In this document: positions 49,298 to 61,200 of the stretch, in pieces
Numbering within the stretch: position 1 is the first letter of the stretch
Layout: each line of letters starts with the position of its first letter
Source of the DNA: Dasyornis broadbenti
Lineage: Eukaryota > Chordata > Aves > Passeriformes > Dasyornithidae
Length of the DNA: 64,000 nucleotides
Direction of reading: 5' to 3'
NCBI GenBank assembly: GCA_013397935.1
Contig: VZRN01004184.1
Coordinates: 1,818,722-1,882,721, forward strand
Notes under the pieces: generated by a model
Told to the model about the DNA's origin: nothing
Seen by the model: the letters and a program-made list of their open reading frames with translations, nothing else
The model's database searches: none
Made by a program: the position numbers and the translations under genes

Positions 49298-52200
49298 TTG
49301 TGTGAGAGACTGGGCAGTACTCAATAGTCCATTGGTACTTTATGGCATAGTGAATCCTATGGCTTTATAGTAAAGGTTTTATTTACTACTTTATTAAAAG
49401 ATAGGTGCCATTTATGTGTTGTAACTGGATGTTACGAAAAGGCTGGAATACACAACTTTAAAGGTAAAAAATATACTTTATATAAATCAATGAAAAGAGT
49501 TCAGTGTAAACCTTAAAAATGAAAAATGTGTTTTACATTAGAAGACCACAGGACAGAATAAGGGAAATATATAGACACTGCTGCAAGACGAAATCTTTCA
49601 CAGTAGTACATAATTCTGTATTATTAATTCGGTTACTTTACACTTGTTAGAAAATTAATAACTGTGTGTTAATTGAAAGCAATGTAAATATGTTGCAGTA
49701 TTTCAAATTCCAGAAACTAATATGTAAGAGTAATGTCTAGCAAAAATGTTCTTTTTATATTAAAGTGCTGATACAAAACATCGTTAAACTGAAGAAGAAT
49801 CAGGGTGAAAGTAAAGTTTTATGAATATTAGTTAGTTCAGCTGTGTCAGGATTAATTTGACTATTTAACAAATTTAACAAATACGTATTTACACTCCCTG
49901 TGATTTTTATCAATCAGTGTTGCCATTCAGTCAGGTAGAAGAATAGCTTTTATTCATTCAGCTTCAAATTTATGAAATGGAGTGAAAATAATGAAATGGG
50001 GAAATTTTCATATTTAGTTTGTATTTTTGACACTTGGAATCATGAATGGTAATGGGGATTTGGAATTTTTTGCTGACATTTAATTTTCTTAAAATCTTTA
50101 AGGCACGACCAGAAGTTGACGCACTGGAAGAGATAGACATGAATGAAGATGAGGAGGATCAGGAGGCAAATCTGTTTGTTCCGGGTTCTTCATATATCAA
50201 GCTGTTGTCTCTAACACCAGCTGCTGTTTTAGGAGGTATAGTATATGCAGTATTTGAGGTTGCTTTGCAGATATGTAATCACAGTGACTGTACAGACATG
50301 CAGATGTTTTATGATGGAGTGTAATAGTAAAGTGCAGCCTTTTTTTTTTCTTTAAAAAATGGTGGGAAAATATGTAAAATAGAAATTCAGATGAAAATAA
50401 AGCCCACAACCCATTTCTTGGAATATGGTATCTGATGGTGGGGAAAACTGTTTATAATTAAAAATTCTCCACTTTCCTAAAGGGAAAGCCATTTCCTTAT
50501 TATTTACTTCAGTTGTTGAATTGCTGCTCGTTGTAGAAGTCACAGTGTGACTTCAGTAGGGAGGACTGAGCAGATGTTTCTAAAGGCAACTCTGTGTTTT
50601 GGTCCTGGACAGATTGAAGTAAAATAGTGTTTTGTAAACAGAATATTAATGGTATGAAGACAATGCTTTACACAAGGTCTGCTTAATTGATTAAGATATC
50701 AGTGCTATGCTTAATGCATAATTGTAATGATGCATATTGATACTGAAGTATGCTTCAACAGATAGTCTCTGGTTGACATACTTATTCTGAAACCTGTGCA
50801 GTTGAATTGCGTTCAGTATTTGAGGTTTTTGCCTTTCACTTGATTACTTTCAAAATGCTCTTTCACTTACAGTTAGAAGATTTGAGATGTTGTGCCAGGA
50901 CATACACATAGAAATTCTACAATTTCATTCTTTGTAGAATACATGGGATCTTGAGGTGTGATTGCAGCCTGTAAACACTGCCATGAGATAGTAGTAGTGG
51001 TTTGCAGTATTTTCCCCCAGTGGGGGCTCCTAGAAAAATCTGTTCATCAAACTTTACATGCATTGGCATCTGGAGTATGTGAATCTAAGTTAGGCAGCCT
51101 GGAGGGTCTTAAGTAGTAAATGCTGGAAGCTGTGTGGGGGAGAAGGACATAATCTAGTTCAATGAAAGAGAGTGATGTATCTTGACAGAAAACTCAATCC
51201 ATGTAATTAATGCTGAGATAGCCAGCCTTCTAGGAAGATGGAAAACCAAAATGGAATTTAAAGTGAACAGAGATGCAGCAACCAGACTGGTATCAAAGCA
51301 CAGCTGAATCTAAACATTCACTGAACTGTTTCTCCCTCAGAGGTATCTTCTAACATTATTAGTTAACATAGAGTGCAGAACACTTGAGCAAAAGCTTAAG
51401 TGGCAGACTGGGGTGGTTGTTGAGAGTTGATTGCTTCACCAAAAGAATATGAAACTGGATTAATGAGGCAGTGTTCAAGACAGGCCAAAAGCCACAGAGT
51501 GTCAGTTCTGTGGGAGCTGAATCTGTGTCATTTTATCTGCTGGAATTCTGGAATTACTTAGATCAGTAACATGTAACTACCTTCTTGAACCATTGGAAAG
51601 TGGAGCTTTAGGTAGTGCTTCCTCTCAAACGCCTTTAAAATTGGTTTGTCACATCAGTTTTCATATTGTTTCTAAGTATTAGATTCCCAGGATGTCAGAA
51701 GGTGTATGACAGCCTTATTTTTTTATTTTAGTTGTTTTTCATCCTGGATGCCTGAGACTGTTCTCAAACCTGGTAGTCAGAGAATTAAAAATAATCCATA
51801 AAAAGAACTATAAACTTGTTATCATTGTTAGTAATATTGGTAGTATCCTTTCTGCAAAGGAAATAATGATAATGATAATAATAGTAATAATGATGATATA
51901 ATAAAATTAAGTAATATATTGTTCATGTGGTGTTAGTTATCTTTGTTTATCTTCAGATTGATTTCAAGCATTGAAATACCATATTTCTAGTATTTGCTGC
52001 ACATCTAGTCATTTCACTACATTTATCCAGATTTTGTAGTTTGAGTTATATTTGTCAGTGTAGAGCCTTGGCTTGTCCGCTGTCCGAAGAATTATGTTAT
52101 GTCTTTTGGCATAACCAGCAAATACAGTAATGTGACAGCAGAGATAAGGGGTCTCTGCTAATGTGAATGGTTTCCAGCAGAGAAATAGCTCCCTCTTCCA

Positions 52201-55200
52201 GCAAATTTCTTCCCTATTGTTGTAGCCACAACAATAAAAAAAAAAAAAAGAAAAATTATTGTATCTATGTATAATAAAAAAGTTTTTATAAAAAGTCTAG
52301 AGCAGGTAGATAGATAGTGTTTTCATGTCAATAAATGTATAGTCCTCCAATAAAACTGAAGTGTTGAGGGTTGAAGACAAAGACTTACAGTTTCTGTCTA
52401 TATCACTGCAGTGAAAATTGGTGACTGCATTCTGTGGGTTTTGTTTGAAGAACACTGGCATTACAGGTGGAGGGAAAAAAGTTCCCAGATGCAGGTGCCC
52501 TTCCTGACGTGCTACAAAAGCCTGATTTACAATGCTACTTATTCCTTCTGTCTGCATGTGCTGCTGTTACTGTTACTTTTATAGCAGTCAAAGAATGCAG
52601 GCATTAGCTCACGGAATAGTTAGCACTGTGTTTCTTTCCAGTCTTAAATATACTTATGTCACTTTTGAATAAAGTAGCTTTATACTAGAACTTCCTTACG
52701 TTTCTTGTTTTCAGCAAGTTCCCATGATTTCAGCAATTCTGTTTCCCAGTTCATTGGCACAAGGGGTGGAGGTAAAAAATCCACACATGTAGATGTCTCT
52801 CCTTCCCATGCTACATCAGATTTAGACTGCTGCTCCACTATGAAGTGGGAAAGTACTGATGTCGTTCTGGGGTTTCCAAGATTAGCTTTCTCTCCCAGTC
52901 ATCAGACTCTCACATTCCCTTTCCTCTCCCTTCACTGCATTGTACTTCATCAAGCATTTGAAGAGTTTGCAACATCACTTGTGAAACAGGAGATGACCAA
53001 CATGCCTCGTGCTGTGTATCATTCTGCCTTGAGAGGAGGGACCACACGCTCAGACCAGGGGAAGACAGTGGCAGGTGTTCCAAATTTCTTGCTGAAAATG
53101 TATGAGAGGAACAAGCAACCAGGCATGACACCAGGCCTTGCAGGTAAGCTTTCTTGAAGTAGACAAGTATGCATGTTTTGACCCAAAGATTTCTATTAAT
53201 CAGAACATAAATCAGCTTAAGAAACAATGTTTTATGCCACTTGAATATGCTTGCATATTCTTTTGAATTGTTGGCTTTATTAAGTTAACCTTGTTTTGCT
53301 TTGGATTCTCCCCTGACTTTGAGTGAGCGCTGGCACTAACCTTTTTGTCTCCCTTCTCTCGCCCTTTCAGCTGGCATGTTGCTGTGTTTTGACCTCCCAG
53401 TCCACATGGGCAAGGATGGCAAGCCCATTAATCGATTTCTGGCCAGCAGAGGCCGCAGTTTCCAGCAAATGTTGGTCGCTCTCATTCATGAGGTAAGTTG
53501 TTGCTGGCTCTGCTTTGCTTTTCGAGAGTATTACATCTTCTTCCCTGCCTTATTATCTCATTTGCTCAGGCTCCTTGGGCATTGGTATCAGCTAGTGATG
53601 GCATGATGAATGTATCATAATTAACTGAAGTTGTTGTGAGGGACAACTAGAATCCATCAAGTCCAGCCTTCAGCCTAGCACCACCACCATGGTCACCCGA
53701 CCTCACTAACTTGAACTGAACATGTAAATACTTTTTTTTTAAGTGTTCACTGCTGAAATGCCTCTTCTAATAATTGGAAGAACAAACAGGAGATGACCTT
53801 TGCATTTTTCTGCCTTGCAGACTGCTATACGTATATGCCCGATACCTGTCATTTGTAGGTGAAGAGGAGGTCTGAACAACAATGGGGCTCTGTGGGGAAG
53901 CAATATCTACACCTTGCTAAGACTTGACATTTTATTTTGTCATTTAGTTGTTTCAGCTCCCTGGCCTGTGAGGCTTGCGCCACTGAAATCATGCAGTTAC
54001 CTGGTGTGGTTTTAGAAAAATGGCATTAAATTAGCCCTCACTTAATCATTGTGGAAAATCAAGTGCTTTTAATGAAGCCTGTCAGAGAATGTAGAATTAC
54101 GTTACTTTTATGGTTAATATGAAAGTTAATCTCTGAAAATTTTGGACAGTGAAAAAAATTCAGTGGTTAAACTGGTTCCAGGGAAATAAGTGTTCCTTTC
54201 CCAATTTTATGCCAGTGGGAGCAGTTTTTAACACAAGTGAAAGTGTGTTCAACTCTTTAAAAGTTCATAAAACAATTCTATTACTACAGTCATTTTGTGT
54301 TTTCATACTTACATGCATCTGAGGGAGTGATCTGGGTCCTGATTTTGTTTTGTGACTGTTGCCCAACAGATGTGAGACATATGTGCTGTGAAGTTCCTCT
54401 GTGATGCTACTAAAATCACTGATATCAAACACTTTCAGTTATGAAATAAGTATAGCACAGTGTTTGAGGGGGAAGGTTGTATGTGCAGGGTTTGGAGAGT
54501 TTTCTATTTACAAATGGACAGTCCAAGACTAGAACAGAGACATATGCCGTGGATGATGTTATGGGGACTACATTCTTGTCCTGTTATGCATCTGCTTAAC
54601 TCCATCTGGGCTTTGCTCGCAGGTCCTCTGCTTCAGCATGTTCACACTGTGTTTATACTGGTTAACTTCCTCAGTCTTCCTGGAGCAAGCAAACCAGTTC
54701 CCTGTCTAACAAACCTGTCTGCAACATAGTTTGACTGAAGTTTCCAGTCAAATGACGTAAAAGTGTGCCATGCTGAAATTGGCTGCTTCTGGCTAGTGCG
54801 GTCTTCTGGCTCTGTACCATCTCTCAAACACTTCCATGTGCTAACATACACATATGACTTCTACTTTCCATATAACATCTTAACCATTTTGGTCCTTCCG
54901 GACTGAAAAAGCACAAAAACTAATAGTCGTATCTTGTGGCTACAGACACACCACATGTATCCCAGTGGAAGTTATACCAGATGTACAAGGACAAAAGGTG
55001 GTCTGCACCAGTTGCACTGGGGTATAGAAATCCATCCCGGGCTCTGTATTATGAAGTCAGTGTCAGTGGGATTATAAAGTAATTGAGATGTCAAGTTCTT
55101 CTCTCAAACTAGAAAAATAAAAAAATCCACCCTTGAACAGTGATCTCAAGATATCTCACCATGTATGCAAATTTAATAGATGTTTTCCATCTTGGCATCT

Positions 55201-58200
55201 TTGCTGCTAAAGAATGAAAGCAGAAGCTGGAGATGATACCCCTCATTATCACAGGAGTGTAAATTAATTAATGTTTTCTAACTATTTGGAAGCTCCAGTG
55301 GAGAGCACCAGGGAAAGTCCACAGGGATGTTTCATATGTCATAGGAACAGATTTAGAGTAATGAGTTATGAATGAAGTATGAGCTTCTATAGTCTTCAGG
55401 AAGAAAAGCTCTGCACTGTATGTAATTGCTTCATTCAGAAAGACCTGAGTTCAGTGACAGAAGTTCTGAAGAAAAACGTGTTTAATTACATTATCATAAG
55501 AGGCATGTATGACAGTTTTGTATGAGTCAAATTACAGTGGGATGAAGATCAGTTCTGAACTACTATGTTGTAAATACTTGCCTGTTGCCTTACTGAAGTA
55601 TCAAATAAAGTCTTGGTAAAAAAAAATACTTGTGTGTACTAGCAGTGATTATAAAATCCAGCAGCACATCCAAAATTGACTTTTCTTGTGCAAACAAGCT
55701 ACCTTCATAGAAACACAACCTTAAAATGGTTTGCTGGACAAAATATGGAGGTTTTATTGCATGTGGTGAACTACATCTAGTTAGTGAATATGTACAATGA
55801 CTGGAGACAGAAATATTTTACCAAGTCAGTACTTTACCAAGTCAATTGATTCAAAGCATAGTAAAACTAAAAATAAATCCAAATAGTTTATATTTTAAAC
55901 CTAAACATGAAATATCTGCAGACAATGCTAACTGCACCATTTTAGAGAAAATGAAGTTTTGATTTAAAAATCAGTATTTCTGTTTTCAGTGTACACTGCT
56001 TTAAGTGTAAAAGCTTTTTCTTGCCTTTTTTCCCCTTTGTGCATAGAGGCAGTTGGAGTTGGGGTGATCAGAGAAAAGGTGTTTGGGCCTTTGACTAGAC
56101 GAGAAGCAAGTCCCTGGGCTCATCAAAGTAAATTTCATGCCTTAATGATTGTTTGGTCCTCAATGTTCTTCTGGGGGACAGAGTTTAACAGTTAAGACAG
56201 GGAGCTTAAGCTTTAAAATGGCCAAATTGGTGGAAGAAAATTAGATTAGCAGGACTTAGGCCCATCTTATCCTTGCAGTGGCTGTAGGAATTAACGTGTT
56301 TTTGTACAATCGTCATTTCACAGTTCAACACAGCACATTAAGCAGGTGTTTTAGGGGGGTTGAATTACCAGAATGACTCTTTGCTGCTGCTTTGACTCCT
56401 TTTTATTTTGGAAGAGGGAAAAGATTGTAGGGGTTAACCTTCATAGTGACTTTTTAAGGAAAGAAGTATTCTTTTAAAAAGAAGTCTTAGAGTTGCCCTT
56501 GAAGCATTGAGGTTTGCATGAAGTTTTGAATAAAGTCTGATGTAAACATCAAGAAAATCTGGTTAATTGGAGATAGCAGGCATCTATTTATTTTACCTGG
56601 AAAAATCTCCAGTAGTTGGCATTTTCTTAGTTATGACTAAGCAGTCACCACCGTACAGGGATAACATTTTTATGTCTTCAGTGGTTTCATCTATGCTCAT
56701 AGCTGTAAAATATGAACCAGGCCATGTATCTGTCTGTATCTGTGTATGCATAGTTGCCATTATTGCACTTAGATTTTGGCATTGGGGGCAAAGCGAATGG
56801 CTTGAAAATCCTTGTTTCATTTTTATGAGATTCTTTATGTGTGAAACTGTGATGCCTGGTATTCTGCTACCAAAAGAAAGAGTTATATGAGGTTTGTATG
56901 CAGAGGAAAGATTTTCTTCTTAAATGTTTAAGTCTTTAAAACATACAAATAACAAATACCTGGGTTTAGCTCACATTCAGATGTAACAGTAACAGCAGCA
57001 AAAAGATAGTTTGTTATTCAACCTTAATAGGCCAGACTTAATCTATCATCTGTTCTAGCTGAGGAATTGGATGTATCTGTGATACCTGTCAGCAGGATCA
57101 GATTAAGATGCAGAAGGGGTTTTTTTGTTATTTGAACAGGTATTTCATGGGAAGTAGAAAATATGTTCCATAAACTGTGATATGTTTTGAGTACTTTATT
57201 GCTCTTTAGTGGTCACTGGTGAGTTGAAACAGGAAAATCATCATTCCCCCAGAAATGGGGATGTGCTGTGTGAGTGTGATTGGTTATTAAACAGAGCTTG
57301 TTAACCTCTCTCTGTGGGATATGTCAATTACTGTAGTCACAGTGGTCAGAAGTTAGTATAGACCATGGGCTTTCCTTTTTCCTATGGCTGCCTGGATCAC
57401 ACTGTACAAGAAATCACCAAAAATTACCTGTGACTGTTTCAGGCTTTGCATGTAATACTTCATAGAAATTCATAGTAGTAATTTCTTACCAGTTTCATTT
57501 AATCTGTTCTGAAAATGACTGAGGATGAATAGTCACACGTGTTCACATCATGTGCCATTTTTTTGGATGGTTCTGTTCATGTGTGTTTTGGGTTAAAGTT
57601 ATTAGGCTTTCAGCTAGCTATCAATCTCTTTGTTTTTCAGTGGAGGTGAAGGGGACAGTTCACCCTGCATGCAAAAACCATGGAGACAGACTGCTGTTGG
57701 CAGACTAGTGTGGTTGATGGTGGCTTTGAAACTCTGAAGCAGTGCAATTTGTAGTGTTTTTTAAATGAAGAATGGTCTTACCTTTGCTTGTTTTTCAGTA
57801 TCCAAGCACTCTCTATGTGTTGGAAATAGCACAAGTTACTTTGTTCTATTCATGTGTCATATTTACAGGTACAACTGCAAAGTTGAGTTGCAGGGGTGAG
57901 TTGTGCAGTATTAAATACTTCTCTATAAGTAATAATCATGTTAGGCACTCTGTATACTCATGGAAGAAGCATTCCCTATGTATTTTATGTGTGTTCAATT
58001 AGATGTGCTGTGATGAAGTGCATGTTTGAAAAGTAAAGTGAAAAGCTCCTTTTGTGCTTTTCTTTCCTGGTTTAGTTTTGATGTAATCAAGATACTCAAG
58101 AGCTTATTCAAACCTTTCTTGTGAAATACCTTAAGATTATAATTGGATTTTCTAGGACAGATATCATTGTAGTGTATTCTTCAGTGCCTAGATATTTCAA

Positions 58201-61200
58201 TGGATGCAGTTCAGAATATGAATTAGTTTGTGCTGGTTTCTGCTGCTGAATTTACTGAGTGTATTTTGTTCAGTAATGAAACAGTATTCAGAAATTATGT
58301 TTCTGACAGATTTTTGTTTTTCTCAGTCTACTGTTCTTTGGAGAAAGACTATTTTTTGTCTCAAGAATGAATGTTAGGGGGTCTGTTTGGAAGTACATTT
58401 ATGCAAGTGTGATAAGAAGAGCCTCTAGGCAAAATTAAATGAGATTCTGCCTCACTATTTTGTTGATACAGATATGTAATGCTAGCCTTATTTATAAAAT
58501 CACTGAGGTGGAACTTTATATGGCCCATATAGGAGCAGGGCATTTAAATACATGCGTAAACATTTCACTAACATAAAAGTATTGTCCCAAACATACAAGA
58601 GTAGTATCTCCTGTGGTTTGCCAGCATTACCCATTTTGAATTTTGACCAGCAAGGTCTAGGATTTTGTGTCTTTTCAGGCAGACATGTCCTTAAGCATCA
58701 ATCAACAGGCTCGGGTTACTAGCTCCAAGCTCATACCATTTCTTATTGCCTCAAATATCAGGCTGCAGCTCTTAAAAACTGCTTGGCTGCTTGGTCTGGC
58801 CAAGTGATGTACGTAAGAAATCCTCAGATCAGTGTGGCCATGTTTCACAAGCAGTTGTCCCTGGTTCACAGTTCCCTTGAGCCTCGTTCCCTGCACCTCC
58901 TCACCCAGCATAAATTGTGCACTCCAAAAACAATCTGAACTTCATTTATCATCTTTGCCTGTGCTTACTAGTATTAATTAACCACTTAGTGTAGTTGTTA
59001 CTGTTGATATCCAGTGATAGAGGACAAGTAAAGACTACTGGTTTCCTGTACTGAAATAGCAGGTTGCAGTACTGCTTATATGACAATCTTCAGCACTATG
59101 TCCAATAATTTTCAGTTGTAGATGAATGTCAGTGTTCTTTGTTATGTGAAGATGTTCAGTTCCCTCTTGCCTTCCTCATATTCCACATACATGCAAAATG
59201 TTTACTGCCATGAAGAAAGTTAATTAACAAAAAGCACCTCAGCAGTTCCATTGTCATTAAACACGTCTGCAAATTTTAGGTGTTCCTGGTAGACTATATT
59301 ATCTAGATGCTTTAAATGTAGCCTAAAGCTTTGTAATTAATTCCTGCATGAACACCTGCAATATTTTGCTTTTTTTATCTTGCACAAGTGTGGATTACAT
59401 GGTGAACTTCACAAGTCACTATGAGACCAGTTAAACCTGAATCACAGAATCATTTAGGTTGGAGAAGACCTCAGTGGGTCCAATCTTCGACCATTCACCA
59501 CCTTCTTAATTAGAGCATGGCACTAAGTACCATGTCCAGTCCTTTCTTGAACCACCTGGGGGATGGTGAACACACCACCTCCCTGGACAGTTCATTCCAA
59601 TGCTTATCAGCTCTTTACATGAAGAAATTCCTCCTGATGTCCAGCTTGAACCTTCCCTGGCAGTTTGAACTATGTACTCTTGTCCTGCCACTGGTTGTCT
59701 GGCAGAAGAGGCCAACCCCCACCTGGCTATACCTTCCTTTCAGGTAACTGTAGATAGCAATAAGGTCCCCCTGCACCTCCTCCTCTGCAGGCTAAGCAGC
59801 CCCAGCTCCCTCAGTCAGTCCTCATAGGACTTGTGCTCCAGATGCTTCATCAGTTCTGTTGTCCTTCTCTGGACACTCTGCAGCACCTCAATGTCCTTCC
59901 TGAAGTGAGGGGCCCAGAAATTAAGACAGGATTCAAGCTATGGTGTCCCCAGTGCCAAGGACAGAGAGAGATGGTCACTGCCCTATTCCTGCTGGCCACA
60001 CTATTGCTGATACAGGCCAGGATGCCATTGGTCTTTTTGGCCACCTGGGCACATGCTGACTCACATTTAGCTAGGTGTTGACCTGCAGAAATCTAAATAG
60101 TCTAATGCACAAGTCTGAAATAATTTCAGAATTGAGGCAGACGGGAAGATCGGACTTGCTGCAGATTCCTCGGGAACACAAAGAAAGCAATTCTAACTGC
60201 AACTTTGACTGCTCATCAACTTTTGGAGGAATTGATGAACAGAGATGAGAGCAGGGTGCGAGTATAACTTTGACTAAAAAGGAAGGACTAGTGTTAATGA
60301 GTCTTTATTAAGATGAGATTTCCTTTTTTTTACTACAGGACATATTTGTATTGTCTGTGAGATAGAAGTATGTTATCTTTTTCGATTGACTTTTAGAATG
60401 TTGTTATTTGTATAGATATATTAGTACTTAATCTCAAGTCTTTCAGGTTCACTGAAAGCAATGGCATGAAGCTTTAGCATGTCCTTTGTTTTTTGTTTTC
60501 AAAGCCAAGTAAAGAAAGAAAGACTTACTGCTTTATGTAGGTCATGAGGGGCATAAAATAGAGGTGAATAAGCAGAAAGATTCAGGAAGAGAATGATACA
60601 CAAAGGAAGGTGAGTTAATTATCCTGGTTAACAATTCTGCTTTTAGAAATGTCTAGTATCTTCACACACTATGAAGAAACACTTGCCATTGCTGCTAAGT
60701 GTTCTGCTTATTGCCACATACAGTTCCACAGCTGTTTCTGGTATCAATTATTTGTTGCACTACCTGAAGCAACCAGTTTTGACTGGCCTGGGTAATAAAG
60801 TTGAAAGTAACTTGGTGTGGGTAAAATCAGAAAGGAGAGAAGTACATTACCATTTTCATTTCCTACAGCCATGTGCAATGGCCTGTGGAAGTGAGTGAAT
60901 GTTTGTCTGCAAATCAGACTGGAGAACATAGATTCTGCATATGTTAGACTTAATGTAACTGCTTCTAACCTTTCTGGTGTGTTGCACAGGTTAACATTCA
61001 GCCTTCCGAATGGCACCACTCCATCCTGCTGCCACAGTCCTGGTTAGGATTTATGAGTCGAACCTACAGTGCAGTCCTGCAGGTAATTTTGAGGTATATA
61101 ATATTGTGGACATTAATGCTTATTCAAGTGGTATGAGATTTAATTTTACCAACAAGTGCACTCGTACGAGTTACAAAGCTTTTTTAAAAAATGTAGCTTG

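Larger units (their letters stand above)
50236..52954 (+). other. FOCAD intron 18 (2719 bp by the canonical acceptor)
   Basis: Contains a small hairpin at 50914-50940, an ATA/ATG microsatellite at 51861-51906 and an A-rich tract near 52232-52250. Its last 240 nt form an open, phase-compatible possible exon extension (52715-52954). Confidence 0.6.
53493..60989 (+). other. FOCAD intron 20 (7497 bp)
   Basis: Holds a short antisense CR1-like piece (53641-53710) and an antisense CR1 (59439-60092). A G/C-richer stretch at about 58690-58915 resembles an old repeat but is unassigned. 53720-58680 shows no recognisable feature. Confidence 0.55.
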
